A DNA stretch of 64,000 nucleotides from Methylocystis echinoides (GTDB lineage: Bacteria; Pseudomonadota; Alphaproteobacteria; Rhizobiales; Beijerinckiaceae), in NCBI RefSeq assembly GCF_027923385.1, contig NZ_BSEC01000001.1, positions 694,501 through 758,500 on the forward strand, given 5' to 3'. The position numbers and the translations under genes were made by a program. The notes below the pieces were generated by a model. The model was not told the origin of the DNA, did no database searches, and saw only the letters and a list, made by a program, of their open reading frames with translations. Shown piece after piece: positions 17,717-26,257 of the stretch (within the stretch, counting starts at the first letter, position 1; the number at the start of each line of letters is the position of its first letter).

Positions 17717-18146
17717 GCGTCGTTCGGTCGACTTCGAAGGCCGAGAGGCGGACTTCCCGGCCGAAGAAGACGAGCGCGGCGGTGAACAGCGCCATGGCGA
17801 GGGCGAACATGGCGCCCGCGCCATATTCGTGCCGCATGCGCAAAAAGGCGGTGATGAAACTGAGGATGACGAGAATGCTCGTCACGATACAGCTCGCCAC
17901 GCCCCAATAGATCGCACGGTGCATCAGCCGGGCGCGTTTTTCGAGGATGGGCAGTTCTTCCCTCAGTTGCGTGCGGTCCTCCGCATCGTCCAGCCTGTCG
18001 AGCAGATGCGAGCGATCGACAATGCGATCCAGCCGCGTCACCAGAACGCTGAGAAGCTGCGCCTCGGCGGCCAGCAGAAAGGCCGGCCCGGTAACCTGAT
18101 AGATGACGGTCGAAAGCTGCTGGACGGAGGGGGAATCGAATGTCAT
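17673..18146 (-). CDS. DUF2721-family membrane protein
   Basis: A 157-aa protein with an N-terminal amphipathic segment (VQQLSTVIYQVTGPAFLLAA) typical of DUF2721, a charged middle (about 40-75) and two transmembrane helices (about 79-102 and 113-128). The function of the family is unknown. The start ATG at 18146 gives MTFDSPSVQQL; a much longer in-frame upstream extension is antisense to the ccmI gene and is not real. The 3' end overlaps the end of purB by 44 bases in antisense. Confidence 0.8.
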   Translation of the reverse strand: MTFDSPSVQQLSTVIYQVTGPAFLLAAEAQLLSVLVTRLDRIVDRSHLLDRLDDAEDRTQLREELPILEKRARLMHRAIYWGVASCIVTSILVILSFITAFLRMRHEYGAGAMFALAMALFTAALVFFGREVRLSAFEVDRTTLILQKRVGKSCPRA

Positions 18147-18284
18147 CTGGCCTCGTCTCGCGGGGAACGACGGCATCCTGCCCGGAACCAGCCGTTCACG
18201 CAATTCTGTCGCTGACTGGTCCGTTGGGGCGGTGATTCTGTATTTTTCTTCCAAAGCGCCCGCCGACGCCTTAAACAGCGGGCC

Positions 18285-19412
18285 ATGATCTGGCTCATCT
18301 TCGCACTTCTCACCGGCGCCGCCGTCATGGCGGTCCTTGCGCCGCTCGCCTTTCGCGGCGAGGCGCGGGACGCCAGCGCGGCCGACATCGACTTTTTCGA
18401 GGAGCAGCTCGCGGAGATTGCGCGCGAGAAGGCGGAAGGCCGTCTCGACCCCGCCGAGGCGGAGGTCGCGAAGACGGAAGCCGCCCGCCGTCTCCTGCGC
18501 GCCGAATCCGCGCCGAAAGCCCGCGCCGGCGGCTCCCGCAGGAACGCGCTGGTTGCGGCGCTGGCCGCGATCGTCATCGTCCCGGCCGTCGCCGTGCCGC
18601 TCTATCTGCGGATCGGGAAGGTCGACATGCCCGACATGCCGCTGACCGCGCGGCTGGAATCCGCGCCCGAGCGGGGCGATCTCGCCGGCGCCGTCGCCCG
18701 CATCGAGCAGCATTTGCGCGAGCATCCGGAGGACGGGCAGGGCTTCGAGGTGGTCGCGCCCTATTACCTGCGCACCGGGCGCGGCGAGGAGGCCGTCGCC
18801 GCCTATGAGAAGGCGCTCAAGCTTCTCGGCGCGACGGCGCAGCGTCATTCGACGCTTGGACAGGCGCGCATGGTCGTCGCGCAGGGCAAGGTGACGGCGG
18901 AAGCGCAGAAGGATTTCGAGGCGGCGCTGGCGCTCGATCCGAATGATCCGATGGCGCTCTATTATCTCGCGCTCGCCGCCGAGCAGGCCGGCGACAAGGA
19001 GAAGGCCATCGCCATGTTCGGCGCGCTGGAGGCCAACGCCTCCAGTGACGCGCCCTATCTCCCGGCTGTCCGGAAGCGGCTCGCGGCGCTGCGCGGCGAG
19101 CCCGAGGCGCCGCCGCCGCCGCCGATGGCGGCGCAGCAGGGACCAGGGAGCGCGCAGGGCAAGGCGATTGCGGCCATGCCGGCGCAGCAGCGCGACGCGG
19201 CGATCCGCGGCATGGTCGACCGGCTTGCGACGCGGCTCCAGGCGCAGGGCGACGACGTCGAGGGCTGGCTGAAGCTCATTCGCGCCTATAGCGTGCTCGG
19301 TGAAGGCGAGAAGGCGAAGAAGGCCGTGGGCGACGCCCGCAAGGCGCTCGCCGGCAAGGAGGGCGGCGCGCGCGTCGACGCGCTGGCGAAGGAACTCAAT
19401 ATCGGAGGGTAG
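18285..19412 (+). CDS. ccmI: cytochrome c maturation protein CcmI (CycH)
   Basis: A 375-aa subunit of the haem ligation complex that binds the C-terminus of apocytochromes c and delivers them to CcmF/CcmH. Two transmembrane helices (about 1-20 and 90-110) flank a charged cytoplasmic loop with leucine-rich helices (FFEEQLAEIAREKAEGRLD). The rest is periplasmic and carries tetratricopeptide-like repeats. It is the first gene of the ccmI-ccmE-ccmF-ccmH operon, the cycHJKL order usual in rhizobia. A REP element separates it from ccmE. Confidence 0.93.
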   Translation: MIWLIFALLTGAAVMAVLAPLAFRGEARDASAADIDFFEEQLAEIAREKAEGRLDPAEAEVAKTEAARRLLRAESAPKARAGGSRRNALVAALAAIVIVPAVAVPLYLRIGKVDMPDMPLTARLESAPERGDLAGAVARIEQHLREHPEDGQGFEVVAPYYLRTGRGEEAVAAYEKALKLLGATAQRHSTLGQARMVVAQGKVTAEAQKDFEAALALDPNDPMALYYLALAAEQAGDKEKAIAMFGALEANASSDAPYLPAVRKRLAALRGEPEAPPPPPMAAQQGPGSAQGKAIAAMPAQQRDAAIRGMVDRLATRLQAQGDDVEGWLKLIRAYSVLGEGEKAKKAVGDARKALAGKEGGARVDALAKELNIGG

Positions 19413-19535
19413 CCCCCTCCCTGTCCCTCCCCCGCTGACGCGGGAGAGGGGACGCTCACCGGCGTGAGCCGTGAACTTCATGAAGACCACGATCTGCTCC
19501 CTCTCCCGCAAAGCGGGGGAGGGGTGGGGAGGGGG
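19413..19535. repeat. REP/BIME-type palindromic element between ccmI and ccmE
   Basis: The element has two inverted GC-rich palindromes: CCCTCCCCCGCTGACGCGGG on the left and CCCGCAAAGCGGGGGAGGGG on the right, joined by a spacer of about 55 bases. Outer arms read CCCCCTCCCTG and, inverted, GGGGAGGGGG. It begins immediately after the ccmI stop and ends 15 bases before the ccmE ATG. The same family recurs at 21961-22086 and 61592-61717. Confidence 0.88.
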
Positions 19536-19550
19536 AAACGGCGAAAGATC

Positions 19551-19988
19551 ATGACGCGCAAAGGCAAGAGACTGACTCTCATCATCGGCGCCCTCGCCGT
19601 TCTGGGCCTCGCCGCCGGACTGATGCTGTTCGCGCTGCGAGACAATATCGTCTTCTTCTACACGCCCTCCGAACTGGCGCAGAAACAGACGGCGCCCGGC
19701 GCGCGGCTGCGCATCGGCGGCCTCGTCAAGGAGGGCAGCGTCGTGAAGAACGGCAAGGATGTTTCCTTCGTCGTCACCGACCGCACCAAGGACCTCGACA
19801 TCACCTACACCGGCCTGCTGCCCGATCTCTTCCGCGAGGGACAGGGCGTCGTCGTCGACGGCCAGTTGCAGGCGGGCGGAAAATTCAGGGCCGACAGCGT
19901 TCTCGCCAAGCATGACGAGCGCTACATGCCCAAGGATGTCGCCGACGCGCTCAAGAAACAGGGCGTATGGCAGGGAGAGCAGAAGTGA
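19551..19988 (+). CDS. ccmE: haem chaperone CcmE (CycJ)
   Basis: A 145-aa periplasmic haem chaperone anchored by one N-terminal helix (about 8-29). It binds haem covalently through a histidine and hands it to CcmF for attachment to apocytochromes. The haem-binding motif HDERY is present, with H121 as the reactive residue. The domain before it is the usual OB-fold barrel. Start ATG at 19551 gives the standard MTRKGKRL beginning. The frame extends upstream through the REP element, but that extension is not typical of the family. The stop overlaps the ccmF GTG start. Confidence 0.95.
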   Translation: MTRKGKRLTLIIGALAVLGLAAGLMLFALRDNIVFFYTPSELAQKQTAPGARLRIGGLVKEGSVVKNGKDVSFVVTDRTKDLDITYTGLLPDLFREGQGVVVDGQLQAGGKFRADSVLAKHDERYMPKDVADALKKQGVWQGEQK

Positions 19989-21955
19989 TCGTCGAAACCG
20001 GACATTACGCGCTCGTTCTCGCGCTGGCTCTGGCGCTCATGCAATTCGCCATCCCCTTCGCGGGGGCGCGGCTCAATGACACGGCGCTGATGCGCGTCGC
20101 GCGGCCGGCCGCGATCGTGCAGTTTCTCTTCGTCGCGCTCGCCTATGGCGTGCTGACCTACGCCCATGTCGTTTCCGATTTCTCGCTCGTCAACGTCATC
20201 GAGAATTCGCATTCGCTGAAGCCCTTCATCTACAAGATCTCCGGCGTGTGGGGGAATCACGAAGGCTCCATGCTGCTGTGGGTCCTGGTGCTCTCCTTCT
20301 GCGGCGCGCTGGTCGCGCTCTTCTCGGCGACCATGCCCGACAAGCTGCGCGCCGACGCGCTCTCCGTTCAGGGCCTGCTGGGCGCGGCCTTTCTTTTGTT
20401 CATCCTGCTGACCTCCAATCCCTTCGCGCGCGTCGATCAGCCGCCGTGGGAAGGGCGCGACCTCAATCCGATCCTTCAGGACCCCGGCCTCGCGATCCAT
20501 CCGCCGCTGCTCTATCTCGGCTATGTCGGCTTCTCGATCGTCTTTTCCTTCGCGGCGGCGGCGCTCATCGGCGGGCGCATCGACGCGGCCTGGGCGCGCT
20601 TCGCAAGGCCCTGGACGCTCTTCGCCTGGGTGGCGCTGACGCTCGGCATCGCCATGGGCTCCTACTGGGCCTATTACACGCTCGGCTGGGGCGGCTTCTG
20701 GTTCTGGGACCCGGTCGAGAACGCCTCGCTCATGCCCTGGCTCGCCGGCACGGCGCTGCTGCACAGCGCGGCGGTGATGGAGAAGCGCGAGGCGCTCAAG
20801 GTCTGGACGATCTTCCTTGCAATTCTGGCCTTCTCGCTGTCGCTGCTCGGCACTTTCCTCGTGCGCTCCGGCGTGCTCACCTCCGTGCACGCCTTCGCCA
20901 GCGATCCCGAGCGCGGCGTCTTCATTCTGGGCATCCTGATCTTCTTCATCGGCGGCGCGCTGGCGCTCTTCGCCATCCGCGCCGGCTCGCTGCCCACTGG
21001 CGGCCTGTTCGCGCCGATCTCGCGCGAGGGCGCGCTGGTCGTGAACAATCTGCTGCTCTCGGCGAGCTGCGCGACGGTTGTCATCGGCACGCTCTACCCG
21101 CTGGCGCTGGAGGCGCTGACCGGCGAGAAGATTTCCGTCGGCGCGCCCTTCTTCAACACGGTGCTGATCCCCGTCGCTTTGCCGCTCGCGCTGCTCATGC
21201 CGATTGGCCAGATGCTCCCGTGGAAGCGCGGCGATCTCGGCGCGGCGCTCTCACGTCTGCGGGTCGCCTTTGTCGTGGGCCTCGTCGGCGCGGCGGCGCT
21301 CGGGGCGCTGTACGGGACGCCCTTCCTCTCGATCCTCTTTGGCGGGGTCGCCGTTTATCTCGTCGTCGGCGGCGTGAGCGACATCGTCCAGCGCGTCACT
21401 TTCCGCGCCGCCTCGGCAGGCTCGGTGTTCGCGCGCCTGCGCGGCGTGCCGCTGTCGGCCTGGGGCACGTCCATCTCGCACGCGGGCATGGGGCTGACGC
21501 TGCTCGGCCTCGCCGCGACGGGCTGGGGCGTGGAGAACATCCTCGTCATGAAGCCCGGCGATTTCTACGATGTCGGCCCCTACAGGCTCGGCATCGAGTC
21601 GGTCGATGCGCGACAGGGGCCGAATTATTCGGAAATCTATGCGGTCATGGCCGTGCGCGCCGGCGACCGGACGCTCGCAACCATCGAGCCCGCCAAGCGC
21701 AACTATCCGGCGCGGCGGATGCAGCGCTCGGAGGCCGGCATTGTGACGCTCGGTCTCGGGCAGGTTTATGCGGCGATCGGCGAGTCGCATCCCGACGGGA
21801 CCATCGACGCGCGGCTTTACTGGAAGCCCTTCGTGACGCTGATCTGGTTCGGCGCGCTGGTGATGGCGTTCGGCGGCGCCTGCTCGCTGGCGGACCGGCG
21901 CTTGAGGATCGGCGTCGCAAGGCGGGCGGTTGCGTTGCCGGAGGCTGCGGAATGA
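19985..21955 (+). CDS. ccmF: haem lyase subunit CcmF (CycK)
   Basis: A 656-aa polytopic membrane protein that carries out haem ligation to apocytochrome c together with CcmI and CcmH. The haem-handling WWD signature, with [20 protein letters not shown], is at about residues 233-252. Many transmembrane helices and conserved periplasmic histidines are visible. The start is GTG at 19985, which overlaps the ccmE stop (GTGA). A start six codons further upstream is less likely. The stop overlaps the ccmH ATG in the same way. Confidence 0.95.
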   Translation: MIVETGHYALVLALALALMQFAIPFAGARLNDTALMRVARPAAIVQFLFVALAYGVLTYAHVVSDFSLVNVIENSHSLKPFIYKISGVWGNHEGSMLLWVLVLSFCGALVALFSATMPDKLRADALSVQGLLGAAFLLFILLTSNPFARVDQPPWEGRDLNPILQDPGLAIHPPLLYLGYVGFSIVFSFAAAALIGGRIDAAWARFARPWTLFAWVALTLGIAMGSYWAYYTLGWGGFWFWDPVENASLMPWLAGTALLHSAAVMEKREALKVWTIFLAILAFSLSLLGTFLVRSGVLTSVHAFASDPERGVFILGILIFFIGGALALFAIRAGSLPTGGLFAPISREGALVVNNLLLSASCATVVIGTLYPLALEALTGEKISVGAPFFNTVLIPVALPLALLMPIGQMLPWKRGDLGAALSRLRVAFVVGLVGAAALGALYGTPFLSILFGGVAVYLVVGGVSDIVQRVTFRAASAGSVFARLRGVPLSAWGTSISHAGMGLTLLGLAATGWGVENILVMKPGDFYDVGPYRLGIESVDARQGPNYSEIYAVMAVRAGDRTLATIEPAKRNYPARRMQRSEAGIVTLGLGQVYAAIGESHPDGTIDARLYWKPFVTLIWFGALVMAFGGACSLADRRLRIGVARRAVALPEAAE

Positions 21956-22536
21956 TGAGAGAGGCCCCCTCACTGTCCCTCCCCCGTTTCACGGGAGAGG
22001 GGACGCTCACGATCAGCAATGTCGATGAAGTCTCGCGCCCGACTCCCTCTCCCGCGAAGCGGGGGAGGGTTGGGGTGGGGGCCCTCGCCGGCGCCACTCT
22101 CCTCCTCATGACCCCCGTCCTCGCCGTCACCCCGGCGGAAAAACTGTCGGACCCGGCGATGGAGGCGCGCGCCCGCGCCATCACCAGTGAGCTGCGCTGC
22201 CTCGTCTGTCAGAATCAGTCGGTCGACGATTCCGACGCCTCGCTGGCGAAGGACCTGCGCACATTGGTCCGCGACAAGCTCAAGGAAGGCCTGACCGACG
22301 CGCAGGTGAAGGACTATGTCCACGAGCGCTACGGCGATTTCGTGCTGCTGCGGCCGCCGGTGAAGATGGAGACGATCCTGCTCTGGACCGCGCCGCTGCT
22401 GGCGCTTCTGGCGGGCGCCGCGGCGGTCTGGACGGCGGCCCGCCGCCGCCGCGCGCCGGCCGGCCCCGCGGTCCTCACCGAGGAAGAGCGCGTGCGGCTG
22501 AAGGCGCTCGGGGTCGAGCGGGACCTCGATCGGTGA
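21952..22536 (+). CDS. ccmH: CcmH (CycL) thiol-disulfide subunit with REP-encoded N-terminus
   Basis: A 194-aa periplasmic oxidoreductase that keeps apocytochrome CXXCH cysteines reduced. The active site LRCLVCQNQS (C83, C86) and the C-terminal membrane helix (about 138-158) are normal. The N-terminus is odd. The first ATG overlaps the ccmF stop (ATGA), but codons 4 to about 42 are encoded by a REP element, giving SLSLPRFTGEG and [14 protein letters not shown] before the signal peptide hydrophobic core (GALAGATLLLMTPVLA). An internal GTG at 22075, behind a GGGGGAGGG stretch supplied by the repeat, is an alternative start. The enzyme domain is certain; the start is not. Confidence 0.9.
   Translation: MMREAPSLSLPRFTGEGTLTISNVDEVSRPTPSPAKRGRVGVGALAGATLLLMTPVLAVTPAEKLSDPAMEARARAITSELRCLVCQNQSVDDSDASLAKDLRTLVRDKLKEGLTDAQVKDYVHERYGDFVLLRPPVKMETILLWTAPLLALLAGAAAVWTAARRRRAPAGPAVLTEEERVRLKALGVERDLDR
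21961..22086. repeat. REP/BIME-type element inside the ccmH 5' coding region
   Basis: Same family as the element at 19413. The left palindrome is CCCTCCCCCGTTTCACGGGAG and the right palindrome is CCCGCGAAGCGGGGGAGGG, with outer arms GAGGCCCCCTC and GGGGGCCCTC. The spacer contains GACGCTCACGATCAGCA and GATGAAG, which are also found, inverted, in the element at 61592. It starts six bases after the ccmF stop and stays in the ccmH frame without a stop codon. Confidence 0.88.
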
Positions 22537-22635
22537 GGGGAGCCGCCAGCCCCCTGTTCAACGGCGTCGCGCTGCAATATAGGGGGCGGGAGCGTTTTTG
22601 AGCCGCCCGCGCGGCGCAGCCAAGAGAAGCGGAAC

Positions 22636-22881
22636 ATGGCCGAACATTCCACGCCCCATTTCCACAACACGCCCGGCGTCGCAGAGATTCGCGTGGGGGC
22701 GAAGGAATTCATGTGCATTGGCGCGCTGCCGCCCTACGACCATCCGCATGTCTATATCGACATGGGCGCCGAGTCGCAGGCCGTCTGCCCCTATTGCTCG
22801 ACGCTCTATGTCTACGACGCCTCTCTCCATGGCGGCGCCGAGCCGAAGGAATGCGTTTATCACGCCGAAGAAGCGGCCTGA
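22636..22881 (+). CDS. small zinc-finger protein (zf-CHCC / NDUFS6-like)
   Basis: An 81-aa protein with a CHCC zinc site: C27 in EFMCIGA, a histidine in YDHPHVYIDMG, and C51 and C54 in AVCPYCSTLYVY. This is the zf-CHCC family that in mitochondria forms complex I accessory subunit NDUFS6. In alphaproteobacteria it is a short stand-alone protein of uncertain role, often found next to FAD monooxygenase genes as here. The start ATG at 22636 is preceded by AAGCGGAA. Confidence 0.85.
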   Translation: MAEHSTPHFHNTPGVAEIRVGAKEFMCIGALPPYDHPHVYIDMGAESQAVCPYCSTLYVYDASLHGGAEPKECVYHAEEAA

Positions 22882-22896
22882 TCCGGCTCTGACGGC

Positions 22897-24081
22897 GTGA
22901 GCGCCCCCATCGTCATCGCGGGCGCCGGGATCGGTGGTCTGACAGCGGCCCTCGCCGTCGCACAGGCGGGACGCCGCGTCCATCTGATCGAGCGCGCCGC
23001 GAAAATCGAGGAAGTCGGCGCCGGTTTCCAGATCGCGCCCAATGCGGGGCGCGCGCTCGCCCGGCTGGGTCTTGAAGAGGCGCTCGCCGCCGTCGCCCTC
23101 GAACCACAGGGCATCAATGTCCGCCGCGGCCGGGACGGCGCCGTGCTGGCCCGGCTCGACGTGTCGGACGTGCGCGCGCAATGGGGCGCGCCCTTCCGCG
23201 TCTTCCACCGCGCCGATCTCCAGCAGGTCCTGTTGCAGGCGGCCCTCGGACATCCCCAGATCGAGATCCGGACCGGGACCCGCCTCGGCGAATTCGAGGA
23301 CCGGGACGGCGTCATCCGCCTGCGCGCCCATGGGCCCGAAGGCGTCGAGGAGATCGTCGCGGCGGGGCTCGTCGGGGCGGATGGCCAACGCTCGGCCGTG
23401 CGCGCCCATCTCCTTCCGACCGAGCGCGACGCGCCCGTCTATTCCGGCCGCACCGCCTGGCGGGCGCTGATCCCCACCGAGCTGGCGCCGCCCGAATTGC
23501 GCGCCCGCGAGAGCCATCTGTGGCTGCTGCCCGGCGCCCATGTCGTGCATTATCCGTTGCGCGACGGCTCCATCATCAATGTCGTCGTCATCGTGTCCGA
23601 ACCGCCGCGCCATACCGAGGGCGCGGCGATTCTCGCGCTCGACGGTCCCGAGCTCGCCCGCCATCTGCGGCGCCAGCAGCCGGCCGAAATGCTGGCCGCG
23701 CTGATCGAGGCCGGGGCGAGCTTCAGGCACTGGCCGCTCTTTGCCCGCCCCCCGCTCAAGCGCTGGAGCCGGGGCGGCGTGACCCTGCTCGGCGACGCGG
23801 CGCATCCGATGATGCCGTTTCTCGCGCAGGGCGCGGCGCAGGCGATCGAGGATGCGGAAGCGCTCGGCCTCGCCTTCCGGCAGCTTGGCGCGAGCGTCGA
23901 GCGCACCTTCGCCGCCTATGAGGCGAAGCGGATCGGCCGCGCCGCGAAAATCGTGCGGGCCTCCTGGCGGCAGGGCGAATATTTCCATTTGAGCGGACTC
24001 GCGGCGTCGGCCCGCGATCTGACCATCCGCGCGCTCGGCGGGCGCGGGATGCTCGCCCGGAACGCATGGCTTTACCGGTAG
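22897..24081 (+). CDS. FAD-dependent monooxygenase (UbiH/salicylate hydroxylase-like)
   Basis: A 394-aa class A flavoprotein monooxygenase. The FAD-binding motif VIAGAGIGGLTAALAVAQAG is at residues 6-25, the DG motif (GADGQRSAVR) is central, and GDAAHPMMPFLAQGAAQAIED lies near residue 298. The C-terminal DNA-encoded part is short, as in salicylate 1-monooxygenase relatives. The start is GTG at 22897, 15 bases after the zinc-finger gene, so the two are probably cotranscribed. The substrate is not evident; ubiquinone-ring or aromatic hydroxylation are both possible. Confidence 0.82.
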   Translation: MSAPIVIAGAGIGGLTAALAVAQAGRRVHLIERAAKIEEVGAGFQIAPNAGRALARLGLEEALAAVALEPQGINVRRGRDGAVLARLDVSDVRAQWGAPFRVFHRADLQQVLLQAALGHPQIEIRTGTRLGEFEDRDGVIRLRAHGPEGVEEIVAAGLVGADGQRSAVRAHLLPTERDAPVYSGRTAWRALIPTELAPPELRARESHLWLLPGAHVVHYPLRDGSIINVVVIVSEPPRHTEGAAILALDGPELARHLRRQQPAEMLAALIEAGASFRHWPLFARPPLKRWSRGGVTLLGDAAHPMMPFLAQGAAQAIEDAEALGLAFRQLGASVERTFAAYEAKRIGRAAKIVRASWRQGEYFHLSGLAASARDLTIRALGGRGMLARNAWLYR

Positions 24082-24236
24082 GCGCGCTGTCCAGCGCCGG
24101 CGCAATGTGTCGCGTGGGCAACAGGGCGACGCTGTCGGCGCCGGGGGCGAGCGTCGACAGTGGCCAAGCGCCCGCGGGCTTGTTAAGAAACCGTGAATTA
24201 CCGGCTTAAGGGGCTGATTTGTTGGGCGGCTTGGCG

Positions 24237-25058
24237 ATGAGATTCCTGTTGGCCGGCGTCGCTGCCCTTTCGCTCGCGCGCGGCTGCGCCGCGGCGGAGC
24301 TGACCCCGCCGCCCAAGACCGACGCCAAGGGCTGGATCGTCACCGTCAGCGTCATCGGCGCGGTGCGGCCGAGCTTTCCCGGCTCCTCGGAAATGACGGG
24401 CTATCCCTTTCCGGCCGTCTCCTTCCGCCGGGTCGGCGAGGCTGAAACCTTCTCGACGCCCGACGAGGGTTTCGGCCTCGATGTCCTCGACATGGGCTAT
24501 CTGAAGGCCGGACCGGTCGCCAACTTCACCTTCGAGCGCGGGCGCCAGCCGCAACTCTTCGGCCTGCACACCGTCGGCCTCACCCATGAGGTGGGCGGTT
24601 TCGTCGAAGCCTATCCGATCGATCATTTCCGCGTGCGCGCCGAGATGCGGCAGGGCGTCGACGGACACAAGGGCTTCGTCGCGGCGTTCTACGCCGACGC
24701 CTATGAGACGCTGGGCGCGTTCCGCCTGTCGGTCGGCCCGCGCCTTAATTTCGGCGACAACACCTACGCCAACGCTTTCTTCTCGGTGACTCCCTTCGAG
24801 GCGCTGCTCAACGGCCGCCTCACGCCCTATCAGGCGACCGGCGGTTTCACCGCCGCCGGCGGCATGGCCACCGTGCGCTACGACCTCAACGACCTGACCA
24901 GCGTGTCGATCTATGGCGGCGGCCAGCGCCTGCTCGGCAGCGTCGGATCGAGCCCCATTCCCAATGTCGCCGGCTCGCGCAACCAGTTCAACGCGGGGCT
25001 TGCCGTTTCCCGCTCCTTCATCGTGCATCCGGAAGCCTTCCTGCCGGACCTCTTCTGA
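24237..25058 (+). CDS. MipA/OmpV-family outer-membrane protein
   Basis: A 273-aa protein with a signal peptide (1-20, ending GCAAAE), followed by alternating hydrophobic beta-strands typical of an outer-membrane barrel and a C-terminal aromatic residue (DLF). Segments such as GPVANFTFERGRQ and the FVEAYPIDHFRVRAEMRQG strand fit the MipA/OmpV family (scaffolding protein for peptidoglycan enzymes, or porin-like). I chose ATG at 24237 because it gives a clean signal peptide; a TTG at 24219 is in frame. The protein lacks an obvious functional partner here. Confidence 0.8.
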   Translation: MRFLLAGVAALSLARGCAAAELTPPPKTDAKGWIVTVSVIGAVRPSFPGSSEMTGYPFPAVSFRRVGEAETFSTPDEGFGLDVLDMGYLKAGPVANFTFERGRQPQLFGLHTVGLTHEVGGFVEAYPIDHFRVRAEMRQGVDGHKGFVAAFYADAYETLGAFRLSVGPRLNFGDNTYANAFFSVTPFEALLNGRLTPYQATGGFTAAGGMATVRYDLNDLTSVSIYGGGQRLLGSVGSSPIPNVAGSRNQFNAGLAVSRSFIVHPEAFLPDLF

Positions 25059-25393
25059 CCGGGCGCTCCCACGATTTTGCCGCTTTCGCGCCACAAAACT
25101 TACGGCGCCGAGGGGTCGTTAACCGCAATCCGGCCCCCGCGTTAACCCTTGCTCGCTCAAGTCGATCCAAAGCATAGCGCGCCGCGCCGTCGCAGGCGGC
25201 TTGGTCTGAAATATAACGTTTAAAATCAATTGCTTAGTGAATAGCATCAAATTTTACGCATTTTTCTTCCGGAAAATTATACTTACCTTCGTTCCGCGAA
25301 AATCTGAACGAATTCGCGTAAAATGCGGCGGAATTGCTTTCAAGGACAGCAAAACAACGAACCTATTCTCGTCTCATCGAATGGAGACGCGAA
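25059..25393. promoter_or_regulatory. AT-rich intergenic region before the cysteine proteinase genes
   Basis: A 335-bp region. The part from about 25205 to 25330 is strikingly AT-rich for this genome, including AATTTTACGCATTTTTC and a TATACT hexamer at 25278. It should hold the promoter of the rightward proteinase gene. A GGAG ribosome-binding site lies just before the ATG at 25394. No repeat or RNA gene is evident. Confidence 0.45.
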
Positions 25394-26017
25394 ATGTTCG
25401 GGTTCATCGTCAAAACGGCCGCCATCTACGTCCTCGCCGGCGCGGCGCTTATTGCTTCCGCGACGACCGCCGACGCCGGGCCGGAAGGTTCAAGCTACGC
25501 AGTGGCCGGCGCCGAGACGAGCGTGCCGTTCGGCTGGGTGGATTTCTGCCAGCGCTACAGGGGCGAATGCGCCGACGAGACGCACGCGCCGCGCGACATC
25601 GACCTGACCTCCGCCGCGCTGAAGAAGATTGCCCGCGTCAACGCCTGGGTGAACAAGAGCATCCAGCCGGTGACGGACGAGGAGCATTGGGCGACGGTCG
25701 ACGCCTGGGACTATCCCGCGGACGGCAAGGGCGATTGCGAGGATTACGCGCTGCTGAAGCGCCGGATGCTGATCGCCAAGGGCTTTCCGAGCGAAGCGCT
25801 GCTGCTGACGGTCGTGAAGGAGGCGAACGGCGACGGCCATTCGATCCTGACCATCCACACCAACCGCGGCGACTATGTGCTCGACAATCTCACCGACGAG
25901 GTGAAGCCCTGGACGCAGACGCCCTATCGCTTCGTGAAGCGCCAGTCGCAGGAAAACCCGAACATCTGGGTGGCGCTCAGCGAACCCGGCGCCCGCCTGG
26001 CCTACGCCGGACGTTGA
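25394..26017 (+). CDS. transglutaminase-like cysteine proteinase (BTLCP), copy 1
   Basis: A 207-aa exported protein of the bacterial transglutaminase-like cysteine proteinase family (DUF920, LapG-related). A signal peptide (about 1-28, ending TADA) precedes the domain. The catalytic triad is visible as C115 in GKGDCEDYALLKRR, H149 in GDGHSILT and D164 in YVLDNLTDEV. LapG members cut large adhesins under cyclic-di-GMP control, but no adhesin or LapD is adjacent here, so that role is only a possibility. It is followed by a strong terminator and then by a paralogue. Confidence 0.88.
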   Translation: MFGFIVKTAAIYVLAGAALIASATTADAGPEGSSYAVAGAETSVPFGWVDFCQRYRGECADETHAPRDIDLTSAALKKIARVNAWVNKSIQPVTDEEHWATVDAWDYPADGKGDCEDYALLKRRMLIAKGFPSEALLLTVVKEANGDGHSILTIHTNRGDYVLDNLTDEVKPWTQTPYRFVKRQSQENPNIWVALSEPGARLAYAGR

Positions 26018-26086
26018 GGACAAGCCGACCGGCGCCTCTTCCCTGGAGGCGCCCTGGCGCCCCGGACATTGCGAGCAAAGCCAGAC

Positions 26087-26117
26087 ATCCAGAGCCCTGC
26101 GGCTCTGGATTTCTTTT
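26087..26117 (+). terminator. Rho-independent terminator
   Basis: A perfect 10-bp stem (ATCCAGAGCC with GGCTCTGGAT) with a four-base loop CTGC is followed by TTCTTTT. It lies 69 bases after the stop of the first proteinase gene, so the second copy must have its own promoter. Confidence 0.88.
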
Positions 26118-26257
26118 GTCCGCTTCGCCTGCCCGCGCCGGCCGCCGGTCCGTCCCGGTAACCATAAGTTAAAGAGACCTTAACGCCCGACTTGGCAAAA
26201 CGGCCTTATTCGTTAATGATTTCTTAACAGCGGTTCGGCGGTTAGGGTTGCGTTAAA

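Noticed and set aside
18147..19913. Long N-terminal extension of the DUF2721 frame
   Set aside because: The extension is antisense to ccmI and part of ccmE and has no family resemblance; the DUF2721 domain starts at the ATG at 18146.
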